NCBI RefSeq assembly: GCF_031877795.1
Contig: NC_133938.1
Coordinates: 16,524,920-16,588,919 of the forward strand
Length of the DNA: 64,000 nucleotides
Source of the DNA: Strix aluco
Taxonomy: Eukaryota > Chordata > Aves > Strigiformes > Strigidae
Direction: 5' to 3'
Within the stretch, counting starts at the first letter, position 1. The number at the start of each line of letters is the position of its first letter. The notes under the pieces were generated by a model. The model was not told the DNA's origin and did no database searches. It saw nothing but the letters and a program-made list of their open reading frames with translations. Shown in pieces: positions 1 through 10,566 of this stretch. A program made the position numbers and the translations under genes.

Positions 1-596
1 ACAGTGAAAAAAATGGATAAACTTCCACTGAAGATTTAAAGATCAATAACATTTTAAGGTATTGTATCTTTCAAATTTTACTCCTCTGCCAAGGAAAAAA
101 ACTGCCCAACCTTTCTTCCTAATTGGCTTGCTACATTTTTTTTTTTTTTTTTTTTTACACACAGGTACAGAAGCTGTGTATTTAGTGAAAATTCTTACAG
201 AACGTATGATATACTTAAGTGTGTGCTGAAATTTATTCTTCCACTAGGTAGAAGCAAAAAAATACTCCTTTAATAAATCTGTAGTCAATTTATGAGGCAA
301 TAGAACAAGTAAAGGAACCTCTGAAAATGCAAGATATCCCAAAAGGTGCGATTAAAAAAAAAGTGTGACTGAAGAGTCTTAGAACCTTTACATACACGTG
401 AAAGGGCTGTATTTTAGAGCAGCATTTATGTAAGGACTCAATCCAAAACAAAGCACTGCATGTACTACACATTATTTAACATTCTGCTTAACTAGTCAAG
501 TATGTCATACATGAAACTCCAGTATCTCTCTTTAGCACCTATAACATCACTGATAAAGTTAACAAAGCCATTAAGTTAAAAATATCACTAGTTTAC
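1..596 (-). other. SSX2IP: SSX2IP intron following the first coding exon (partial)
   Basis: This AT-rich stretch lies downstream of the splice donor of the first SSX2IP coding exon, in the direction of transcription. It includes a run of about 21 T at 136-156. I looked on the minus strand for the next SSX2IP coding exon, expected to be rich in Ser and Gln, and found none. The intron therefore continues past the left edge of the window. Confidence 0.7.
136..156. repeat. Poly(T) tract of about 21 bases
   Basis: An uninterrupted T run inside the SSX2IP intron. It could be the A-tail of an insertion on the minus strand or simple slippage; I see no recognisable element beside it. Confidence 0.8.
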
Positions 597-639
597 CTGA
601 TGACAGCACTGGCACAGTAATAGTCTTCCAATCTCCCAT
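597..639 (-). CDS. SSX2IP: SSX2IP first coding exon (N-terminus, 14 codons plus 1 base)
   Basis: On the minus strand an ATG at 639-637 opens the frame MGDWKTITVPVLSS, followed by a lone G and then a donor (CAG|GTAAAC, intron starting at 596). From memory, human SSX2IP begins MGDWMTVTDPGLSS followed by a Glu codon, so length, sequence and phase-1 exit all agree. The start has G at -3 and G at +4, a good Kozak context. SSX2IP (also called ADIP or Msd1) is a coiled-coil protein of about 614 residues in human. It binds afadin and alpha-actinin at adherens junctions, and at centrosomes and centriolar satellites it helps anchor microtubules and build cilia. Only the short, unstructured N-terminus is here; the coiled coils lie off the left edge. 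The exon is far too small for ORF finders. Its position downstream of LPAR3 on the same strand supports the call. Confidence 0.88.
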
Positions 640-730
640 AGCAACAAAGACAGGCAGGGTACCTGAGCAACTGGTTCAGCAGTGAAATATTTAGTACAAT
701 TGCTGGCAATGTGCGTTAAGTAGGCATCTC
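640..730 (-). other. SSX2IP: 5' UTR part of the first SSX2IP coding exon
   Basis: Reading upstream of the ATG on the minus strand, the best acceptor is TTGCTATTTTAG|GAG, which puts the exon start at 730. A second possible acceptor (TTGCTCAG|GTACC, exon start near 671) is closer to the ATG and cannot be excluded. The leader must then be joined to a first exon in the CpG island about 8 kb upstream. Confidence 0.5.
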
Positions 731-3700
731 CTAAAATAGCAAGAGCATTTTAGATTAACAATAGCAGCTAATACTGTTAGAAGATTAAAGCAGGAATAGG
801 AGAGTGACTATTGGACTTGAGCCACACGAAATTTTTCTATGTCTTTACACAGCATTTAGAACATAGTAAGCATAGCAAATATACTGTAAAAATGATGCAT
901 CTATCTTAAACTAAACTAAGTCTTGTAAACTATTGACTAAAGCTAAAATGCCATGCACATGTGAAAATAATAGACTCACTGTAAACAACTCAGTTATTTC
1001 TGTTGATATACAGCAGAAAAAACACACCAAGCTAAATATTGAATATTTTCCTGTCATATAACCAGGAAGCAATTTTATTAAGATAAATTTATGTGAAGTT
1101 TTAACATAAGTCTGAGTTTATTACTTAAAGAGAAGGATAAAGACTCTAGAGAACATATATTGGCAGAGAGAAGGCAAAAGAAATTCTAATAGATATTTAA
1201 CTATTAAAAAATAACCTAACCTATAGATTTAATTATATTGTGTTTCCCTGGCAAGTTGCTTGCTGCTTTGCAGAACCTCTAAAATTGTTGAAGAAAACAA
1301 ATAAGAGAAGACTTACCCCATTGGCACAGCCACTCAGTACAGCACTGGCCCTCTGGAAACCAAAGGAAAGTCACACACTGGTAAGAAAGAACAAACCGAT
1401 TGTCCCCTCGCCCCACCTCCACCACCCAGTAAGAAGGCACATAATAGCATTAGTTACCACACTGCTGGAAACTTAAAATCCAGCTTGGATGCTTAAGATT
1501 CACATCAGCTGTTATGTGAACAATGATACTTTAGGGAAATAAACTTTTCACCTGACAGGAAGGAAGGCCCCCTTTTTTCAATCAACACTTTGTCAAGAGT
1601 TATCTCAAGTCAGTTTTAGATGGACTCTGTAGACTTTTAGAGCACAGGGATGTTTCCTCCTAATTCCCTGCTAATGCTACAATAAACGCACTCTAGATAA
1701 GCAGCTTCTAAATTTCTGTCACCAAAACTTTGTATTTTATTCACTGTGGAAAAAGCTATAATTTGGGGAAAAAAACCAAAAAAAAGTGTGCAGAACACAG
1801 TGCCCAAAGTAACACCACATTTTTAAGAGATCATACTGGTGCATAGTCATGTTACTGAATGCTCAGCACTAGAAAATAAAATATTCAGCTGGATGAGTAT
1901 TTCTCCAAGTTCAAAAATTTACTTGGAGAAAAGGTAAAAAGTTATTCTCAGATGAGTTGAAAGCTCACAGGAACTACTAAATTATGTATCAGAAAGCACA
2001 TGTAAGGCAGCAAGAAAAACACAGTCAATGCAACAATCTGATGACTGTTCTTGTTTAAGAAATGGGGTTTTCTGCTTCCTCTCTGCCTGTATTCATTTAA
2101 TCACATTTTTCAATTTTTTTCCACCCTGTAAAACCAAGATGTCCAGAAATGAATGAAGCGAAGGTTCCAACTCTAAAGACAAGAACTGACTTCATAGCAG
2201 AAATCTGCAAGGCAATCTTTTTTTTTTTTTTTTCACTCATACAAAACAGTGCTTTTAAAACTGGAATTTAAAGTCAAACTAAGGATTAAGAGGGCACACT
2301 TCTTACATGTTAGTTTCATTTCTACTGGATCCATCAGACAGAGAAACCTACAAATGTAAGGGAAAAAGAAGGCAAATTAAGTATATTCTTATTGCTGGCA
2401 CCGCAATCCTTCATTCTGATAAGGTATTTCAGAAGATTGTTAAGAAACTCGAGACACACAAATTCCATTAAGGACTGTTGGAAAGTCCACAAAACTACTA
2501 CTCACGTTTCAGACACGCCGCTACTTTCAAACTGGCTTTTATTCTTTAAGAGGCTGCGTACCAATTATGAGATCTTATCACCCAAATTCCCTCAACATAC
2601 AGTATTACGAACCCACAGGTCTCTCTACACTGACAATACTATTCTGACACAGCATCTATCACCCCAAACAATGTTTGACTAGGAGCAGAAACAGGACTAG
2701 TCCAGGTGCAGGAATGCAATGATTCTCTAAAATTGAGCCCTGCAAGCCTCATGCAGATTGATTCAGTACAGATGCTTTGTCACGACTACTCTCTAGTGAC
2801 ACACTGTTTCTAGGTGCACCAACAAGAGGACAAAGAAAATTAACACACAGGCTCAGAAGGAGGTCTAGTGAAGACGGAGAAGGCAAGAACACTTAGGCAG
2901 TACAATAAAGTCCAGATAATGCAACTATATTCTTCTCACATTAATCAATCTTGAAGGCTCTAGAGCCTTTTGTCTTGAAAAGTACACTTTTCAAGGATGC
3001 ACTGCACACTGTTTAATACATCAGATTAAAAGCCACCCTCAGCAATGTCAAGACTTGGAAAACGCCAAACTCAAAAACTTCCTTCAACTGTTAAACCACT
3101 ACCCCAAAGCATCTTAAATTGTTATGTGTCACCAAACAAGTGCAGTAGCTTTGAAGCAGTAATCATCGGAGAGTGGTCAGCATTTTGTACTTGAATCATC
3201 TTTACATACTGTATTTAGAATTAAACTCAGATGTGCAGAATGAGACAATCCCGTGTCAGCTGCAAAAGGGAATGCTACAAGCCTTTAGTCGCATACTAAG
3301 ATCATCTCATCAGTTCCACGTGGCTTCTACTGCCAGTTCAGGACCTTAGCCATGACTTCTAAAGCTATCTAGTGATTAAGACCCACCAGATATATTTCCT
3401 TCCTGGTCTAGGCAGTTCCTCTGAAGCAACACAGCTCAAAAATAGTCCCACTGAAGTATGCATGAGCTCAAGATGAGCATTCCTGATGAAGACAGTGTGA
3501 ACGCAAAATTAATTTAGATACACTGTACTCAGAAGGGACTCTTCACCTTTAGTATGCTACAACACTCTCTTTAACCACCACAACACACCAGGACACATAT
3601 TCACGTAGAGGAGGAAAATGTGTAACTCTGAAGCAGTATTTTGTGTAATTATAGAAGAATAATAAAATACATAAGACTGAAAAGTACTTTAGGGATCTCC

Positions 3701-6700
3701 CTAGGCTATCAAAAAAGAAGTAGTAAAAGTAGTAAGAAGGTTTTGTTCAGTTTTGGTTTTCTTCCCCCCCCTTCCCCTCAAATCCTGGTTGGGAAAACAT
3801 GCAGTAGGAAGAAAAAAAAAAATTTTTGCTGTTTCCCAACATCTAATGTCAAAAATCTGAATGATTGTGGGTGGGAGGGAAAAGAACCACTGAACAGCCA
3901 AAACTGTGGTACTTGGTACTTAATGATCTTCCTTCTGTGCCCATTTTTGGTACACAGGGATTTGTTGCAGTTACTTCATCAACAGGTTCGATGACTTGCC
4001 ATATGCCTGTAACAACCCAGTGCCTGCTAGATGTAATTCTGCCAATTGGCAGTGTCACTTCCTGTCCCAAGCAAGAAATTCCTGGGGTGGACAAGACCTA
4101 GGTGGATTGTCAAAAAATTACCTTCCGAGACCCAATTTCAAATGCATGAACGTAATGGCAGAGCCATCTCACTGCAGATAGAAATCTAAAAGCCAACCAA
4201 CCAAAAAACCCTAAACACACACACGTCCCCAGGATACTTACACTAAAATTGCAGAGAGCTTGATTAATGCTAAGGAAGCAGTCAGCAAACCAAGGCATTC
4301 AAGTGCTTGTCAGAACAAGTACAAAAAACCCCAAAGAACTTTAAAAAGCTGTCATGTTAATAACATACCAGAACTTGATTCTTAGAAAGGCACCTGGGGT
4401 ATTTTTTGACAGAAATCTACAGTAATAGTTCCACAAACTCATGCATGAGTCACTAACAAAGACATCTTTTTTTTTTAAGAGTAAGTTTAGATTAAACTTC
4501 TAAAATAGTACATTTCAAACCCAGAGAGCTGAAAGGAGCTGTTCTTAAAATTACTGGTTTGTGTTCTGGGGGACAAGGGAGTGATTTGACAATGAATGTG
4601 CCAAGATTAACTATAGTTTAAATCTCATCAAGTCAGCCCAAGTTCTGACCATAACACAACTTGATGATCACGAGCAGTAAGAAGTAGGATTATAAACTTT
4701 ATACAACACAGCATACTTAGAATTTCTTAATATCATGCTTAAACTTGAAAAGGAGTAGTTGTAACTGGGTTTGTAAAACTCATTCAGACAATCAGAAGAG
4801 AATCACTTGTCACAGCACTGTGCTGTGATCATATTACACCATCTGGTCATCTCTAACCCACACAGGGTGTGACACAAATGGGAAACGCAGTATCTGGGAT
4901 CCCAGAAAACTTTTTCCCCCCTGAGGTAGAAAGGATAGGGAAAGGCAATTTTTGGAGAGGTGGTTTCTACCTGCCCCCAATATCACAATGCCTTGGAGAA
5001 GAGTTTAAGAAGTCAGTTATCAACCAGAAATTGTCAAACAAACATTCCTTCTCTGTATATTTCAAATACTACTACAAGTTGTTGACATGTGTATGTTTCA
5101 ACTTGTAAAACTGGGGGGGAGGGGGGCATAGTTAGCATTTAGTTAAAGGGCAATATGATTCCTTCTACTAAAATTATATCCCGAAAGGAGCTGTGAATCT
5201 GCTTAAAGCTTTTACATTTGTCTAGTAATCCACAGATGCCACACAGATGGCTTTTATCCGGATAGACAGAAAGACACATCAGTCTATGTAAATTTAGGGT
5301 ACACTCCTGTCATGACATTGTATGTTTATAAATATATCCCTGATAGTGTCATAAGACATATACTTGTTTTAATTCATGTAATCACCATGAATGTCCATGC
5401 ATTTCCTCCCTAGAGTTTTGATGATTCTCTCTCTACAGCTCTTTACAACTAGCACTAAAGCATGCATATCATGTACAGTGACTACTGTACAGTTACAAGA
5501 ATTCCTTCCTCTAAAAATCTATTACAGTTTCAGTGACCTTTAGTTAATATTGTAATTTTAATGATGGGCCTTGCAATCAAAGCAAACCCCAGATCTTTCC
5601 TCCCACATTTACAAGATTGTGGCAATTTAATCATTCTATTAACTGCAAAATAGGTGTGGGGGAATCCCTCTGCTTATCCACATTCTGTGGGACTTTAAGT
5701 AATGTCTAAGTTTCAGCTGAACTTCTCAGTATTGTCAGAAGTAATGTGAAGAGGCAAGTCAAACTACCCAGCCTATGGGTATTAAGTCTCTGCTTCCTTC
5801 TGAGCATTTCACACTCAGAAAATCCCAATTACATTTTTCCATTCCATTTTACTTAAAAAAACAAACAAAAAATCTAGAGTTTAAGAAAAGAAATGTTTAC
5901 TTGATCTTCTCAACATGTATTTCAGTGACTGTTCTGTCATGGTCTTTGCCTCAAACACTCAGGTTACACAAGGAATATAATCTGATCTACTACCTCAAGA
6001 CTCAGCTCTAACTTTTACATACACAGATGACTAAAATTCTGTTAATGCAATCACTGAACAAATTGAAACACATGGAAACGTTTCATCTGGCTCCCAAGTT
6101 CCTACCCCATTTTGAACACACACGATGGATCTTCACATTACCATCTTCCTATTACTAAACAATAGCACTATTTTTGTTAATCTTCAAAATTGTGTTCCTC
6201 TGTGTGCATTCACAATCCACTTACTACGTGTAGCTGGAGCAGAACATTCTGCTGCTTAACCTCCCAACATCATAGATACCCAAGGGGAAAACCTTAGGAA
6301 CTGTCTTCTGCAGTTCCTCCTCATTTTCCTGAGATCAACTTTAGCCAGACTTTATAGCTTGGCTGTCTCTGCAAGCAGATGACTTTTTAAAAAGAAAAAA
6401 AAAAAAAACAAAAAAAAGAAACAACAAAACAAACCACAACCTTACTAGTTCCTAAAGTTGGTAATATTTACTGGGCAGAGTCAGAACTAGTATTCCAGAT
6501 CTCAGAAATTATGAAACTCACAAGTTTCCGTAGCATAAGCTGTAAGTTAAATCAGGCATGGAACGGAAGATGGTAACTGTAACTAATTTCTCTTAAGGGA
6601 AATTGCCAGGGAATTCAAGCAAGGGTTCTCATGTAAATTCGAGGTTTTTACTGAGCAAAACAGAACAGACTCAGTAACTGCAAACAAATAGGACTGGTGA

Positions 6701-6789
6701 AATGTCAGCATGTCTTCTGAAGAAGGAAGAAACACTAACAAGTCTGCCACAGTGCTCCAGAAGAAGGAATGAGCCAACATACCTGGGCA

Positions 6790-7530
6790 AGACAGCATAA
6801 TTTGATTTCCAGAAAGCTTTTCACAATGTTTTCTACCAAAAGCTCTTAAACTAAGATATCAGGGGATTTATTAATGACCGATTCTAAATGGAGAAGGGCA
6901 AAGTGTAAGAATAAATTAAAGAAGGGTGAGGAGGGGTATGAAAATATATCATAGGAAAGTCACAAAGAGACAAAAATTAGAGTCACAAAGGGGTCTGGTG
7001 AAGGCATCTCTGTTGTTCAGTAAATTTTAAAAGGTGGTGAGCAGGTAAGTGTACAAGAGTTATTAAAAAAAAATAAACACCCAGGTTGACAAGAACTGAA
7101 GAATGTCATCCTCATACTAAGCAAATGGATGATAAAAATCAGCAGCTGAAATTCCATGTTCATAAATGCAAACTAACAGAATGAAAAAGACAACTCTACT
7201 TCCTACTTAAACCAATAGCCTCTAGTCAGGTATTATCATGCAGGAAGAGATCCCAGGGTCACTGCTCTTAGTCCTCTGGAAATAACAGCTCACAGGTAGT
7301 TAACAGAACATCCGAGCAGAAGTCTGAAAAGAGATCATCATAATGTCTGTGAACACTAAGCTCCTCCAGCTTAAATACCACATGCAGGTACAACCTTCCC
7401 TGTACAAAAGACAGGACAGACCTTAAAACTGTGCAAGGTCAAACCAACGCTTTCATACAAGAAACTAATAAGCTACAACTCTTCAGCCAGAAGAGGAGAC
7501 AGCTAGAGAAACAGGACAAACATACAGAAA
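6790..7530 (+). mobile_element. Ancient CR1-type LINE relic with reverse-transcriptase remnant
   Basis: At 6804-6851 the plus strand reads DFQKAFHNVFYQKLLN, which matches the conserved reverse-transcriptase stretch of CR1 LINEs (recalled as DFQKAFDKVPHQRLL). Downstream, near 7135-7180, is a segment resembling the CR1 coding region for a 'MKFNVDKCK'-type motif. Near 7245-7300 is a 'ERDLGV'-type region, and near 7478-7510 a segment like 'LFSLEKRR'. The parts are in consensus order but broken by many stops, indels and an A-rich interruption, so the element is long dead. It most resembles the old CR1-L3 group shared by birds and reptiles. The edges are approximate because no 3' terminal repeat or target duplication is visible. 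Confidence 0.75.
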
Positions 7531-7971
7531 ATATTTATTGCTTCTTTTAACATAACAGTTATACAGAACGAAATGAAACATTCAGCACAAAAGCTGAAAA
7601 TAAGAATTTTTTTTCATATAAAACAGTTAAATTGTGGACTCACATCACAGGTGCTGTGAATGCTACGTATATCAATTGACTCCAATTCATTGGAAAACAT
7701 CCATCAGCAGCTATTAAATTTAAAGAGAGAGATACAACCTCTGCTCAGAAATCCTTCAGCTCCAGACTGCAGTATACTGGGAGGATACACGATAAAAGCA
7801 TTGCTGTACAACCAACCTATACTTATGATCTTTTCCTTAGCATCTGCTGCCAGCCACTTTCAGAGACAAGATACTGATGCCAATGAGCCTGGTATCTCCA
7901 GTACAAATGATAACTGGTATTAGTACCACAGCTTTCCCCCCTCAAAAACCAGAGAGAACATCTTCCCCTCT

Positions 7972-7984
7972 CCCCCCCCCCCCC
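7972..7984. repeat. Poly(C) tract, 13 bases
   Basis: A run of 13 C interrupting AT-rich intron sequence; likely length-variable. No function is inferred. Confidence 0.85.
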
Positions 7985-8769
7985 AATATTTATAATCTGA
8001 AATCTCCATCAAACGTATCAAATAATTTCGCTAGGTCTCCTTTCCAATTTCACTATTAAAATTTACCCAATACATTCACATTTTACTTCACGTGCCTCTT
8101 ATTTTAGGTCATTACCCTGAAATTCCTATCATACCTTTGTAGCATATGGAGCCCCATGTAACTATTTCACTGAGAGCACTGAAAGCAACAGTGTTCTACA
8201 TAGATAGCGATGCAGTAATACTACAAACTGGTCTTGAGTTATGATTCAATCTCCAAATCGAAATGGGCTTTGCCGCAAGTGAAGAAAAAAATATTTTTAA
8301 ACAAAATAGTAAAAAAAAAAAAAAAAAGCCAAAATCCTTTATGGAACCTCTACTCTTACATCACGTGAAACCACCAGCTAAACCCGAGCAGCCACAAATT
8401 CACTGAATCAGAGGAAAGCTTTACGGCTCCCACCTCTTCGAGCATCCGCCGCTTGTAGCTCCGCAGAGCTCCCCGGAGGGCTGGGCCTTCCCGCGGGGGG
8501 CAGCCGGCACAGCCCCGCCGCCAGCCCAGCTCTCCCGCGCCCCTGCGGATCCCACGGAGCCTGGCAGGAAGGAGAGCACATGTCAAGACCCGCAACACCG
8601 CGGCGGCCGGAGGCTCCCCCCGCACACAGCTCTGCCCCGGCCCGGCCCCGACCGCGGAACCGCCGCTCCCCTCGGCCGCCCCACGCCGGGCTCCCACACG
8701 CGCGGCGGGCGGGCAGAGCCCAGCGCAGCCCCGGTACCTCAGCGCTGCGGCGCGCCCCAGCCCCCTCAC

Positions 8770-9060
8770 CGGCGCCGGCGCCCGCCCCCTGTTCCTCCCC
8801 AACGGCCGCAGAGCGCCCGTTACCCGCCGCGCCTCGCAGGCGGGACGCAGCCCCCGCGAAACCCTCCTCCCGAGCCGCCGGTGAGGAGGAGGCGGAGCCC
8901 CGCGCACCCATCCGCGTAGCACCACCTGCTGCGGCTGCTGCCGCCGCGGCGCGGGAGGAGGAGGAGGAGGCGGAGGGAGGAGGCGACTCCCGAGCCCCGC
9001 TCCGCGCCCCGCAGCTGCCGGCGCCACCGCTCAGGCCCCCGGCCGGGCCCCGCGGGGTTA
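8770..9060 (-). other. SSX2IP: Candidate non-coding first exon of SSX2IP
   Basis: A donor of the form CCG|GTGAGG lies on the minus strand with the exon ending at 8770. It is downstream of the CCAAT/X-box cluster at 9101-9128, which would place the transcription start around 9000-9080. A second possible donor, GCG|GTGAGG with the exon ending at 9074, and a weaker GAG|GTGGGA near 8431-8436 are alternatives. The start is a guess from promoter spacing and only RNA data could fix it. Confidence 0.3.
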
Positions 9061-9100
9061 ACCCCCGCCTCACCGCCCGCACCCCCGCCCCAGCGCCGCT

Positions 9101-9128
9101 CCCATTGGCCGAGCAGTTGCTAGGAGAC
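9101..9128 (-). promoter_or_regulatory. CCAAT box beside an RFX-type X-box
   Basis: The minus strand has GGCCAATGGG at 9101-9110 (an NF-Y-type CCAAT box). Nearby at 9116-9128 is GTCTCCTAGCAAC. The X-box consensus is GTNRCC, 0-3 bases, RGYAAC; here the right half AGCAAC is perfect, the spacer is one base, and the left half GTCTCC has one mismatch. RFX factors switch on ciliary and centrosomal genes and often work beside NF-Y, which fits SSX2IP's role. Binding is inferred, not shown. Confidence 0.5.
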
Positions 9129-9307
9129 CTTCAACAGGGGCCTGCACCGCCTGGCCGGCGGGCCGCGGCCGAGCAGGTGCCGTCGCAGCGCCACCGTGTC
9201 ACAGCCGGCACCTGCCTCGCTACCGCCACCGGCCGCGGCCCGCCGGGGAGGCAGAGCGCAGCCCGGCCGCGCTGGCGGCGCCTTTGGCACCTGCTGGCAG
9301 GTCCTGC

Positions 9308-9325
9308 GGGCGGGGCGGGGCGGGG
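9308..9325 (+). promoter_or_regulatory. GC-box cluster with G-quadruplex potential
   Basis: One GGG and three GGGG runs are separated by single C bases. This gives overlapping Sp1/KLF-type GC boxes and also satisfies the usual four-run rule for a G-quadruplex with one-base loops. It sits about 200 bases upstream of the X-box within the SSX2IP island. Confidence 0.6.
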
Positions 9326-10535
9326 AGCGGCGCAGGCCGTGAGGCGCGGGCTGCGGCACCCGTGAGGGGAGGGGCAGCCCGAGCGCTGGTAGTCTGGCTG
9401 CGAAACGGCCCCGTGGGGCCTGATCCCTCCGTTGCCGCGCCGGAGCACGGCGAGTACATGGAGTTAGGTCTGCTTACCTAGTGCTCAGCCCAGAATGTCA
9501 TCGCCTTTCACAGAGGACAGAGTAGTCACAAGTTTTGAAAAAATCCGTCATTAAATATTAGCCCTTACGTTTGACTATATGTTGCTGCTTTTTTTTTCTC
9601 CCCACAGGCAATTCCAGCAGCTGTACACGAAAGCGTAAGAAGACCTTCTTTGTGTCATGTTGTTATTCAGCCAGCAAACCACATTTCTGTAGAATACACT
9701 TTAAAGAAGACAGCTTCGTAGTTATCTTGAGAGTTGTTTGGTGCTGTCTGAAACAGAGGTATTGCTGATTTGAGCAATTAGCTTACACCAGGAATTCCTG
9801 GCACTCACCAAGAGCAAGTTTTGCCCAGACATCACAAAAATGCCTCCCTGTGGGAGAGCCCACATATCTGACAGCCCTCTCTGGGGCTGCGAGCAGTGGT
9901 GGAGGAGCACCAAGACACCCAGTCTGGCATGTGCCTTAGTGCTCAGAGAATATCAGTTAAATTGTCTAGCATTACCTCACTACACATGTGAGGCTTTTAA
10001 TAAAATTACCCAATAGAATCAGTAAAATTAATTGTGTAATCATGATTCATAGGATTTGATTTCTTCCACTATTGGGGTTTGCAAGACTGCAGCCTTCACT
10101 GACTCAGTGACATCCTCATTGATTTCTCTTGATACCTACCACCTTCATACCCAAGTACATCAAATTCCGCAGTCATGCGTCTGTATACCTGCAATATTCT
10201 CAGTCCTGCAAGCTGCTGTAAGTTTGTTGACATCTCACATTTCTTTTTTCTTATATTTTGCTACAGAAGTCAGTTTTTATGTTGCCTTTCATAATTTGAA
10301 ATTTTCATCCTAATTTCTTTACAGGTTAATAAACAATTTTCAATATTATCAACCTTGTTCTGGTTTTGTTTTTAAAAATGAGGTCACCAGTACAGGTTCT
10401 GCTGAGTAAAATAACATCTTTAATACAGTAAACATTTTAATTTCTAGTGACAAATGGGTCTTTAGAGAATATTCAGCTCCATTCTCTGTAAACTTACCTT
10501 TATTGATCCAATATTCTCTTTAGCTTTGAGGAGAG

Positions 10536-10566
10536 TATCCTGTTGGAGGAATATCCTGTTGGAGGA
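10536..10566. repeat. Two-copy tandem duplication, 16-bp period
   Basis: The 15-mer TATCCTGTTGGAGGA occurs at 10536-10550 and again at 10552-10566 without a mismatch, so the duplication is probably recent. A looser repeat of TCACAAAT follows at about 10578-10600. Confidence 0.85.

Larger units (their letters stand above)
731..8430 (-). other. SSX2IP: SSX2IP 5' UTR intron (about 7.7-8 kb)
   Basis: This is AT-rich sequence between the CpG-island promoter and the first coding exon. No coding exon is recognisable on either strand, and the open frames in it are short and unrelated to known proteins. It contains an old CR1 LINE relic near 6.8-7.5 kb, a T tract near 2218-2233, an A-rich tract near 6393-6420 and a 13-base C tract at 7972-7984. 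Extra 5' UTR exons could be hidden here because non-coding exons leave no protein signal. Confidence 0.6.
8440..9430 (-). promoter_or_regulatory. SSX2IP: CpG-island promoter of SSX2IP
   Basis: G+C content and CpG density rise sharply at about 8.44 kb and fall at about 9.43 kb, with AT-rich DNA on both sides. The island is about 8 kb upstream of the first SSX2IP coding exon and is the only promoter-like feature on that side. It contains a CCAAT box and X-box (9101-9128) and a cluster of GC boxes (9308-9325). It also has a GAG-rich purine stretch near 8954-8985. No TATA box is evident. Long open frames on both strands, up to 261 codons, are a by-product of few AT-rich stop codons and do not look like proteins. 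Divergent transcription to the plus side is possible but unproven. Confidence 0.8.

Noticed and set aside
8356-9448. Several long open frames on both strands (up to 261 codons) in the SSX2IP CpG island
   Set aside because: They overlap each other in many frames and are Ala/Pro/Arg/Gly-rich. They follow from the high G+C content, which removes stop codons. No domain is visible.
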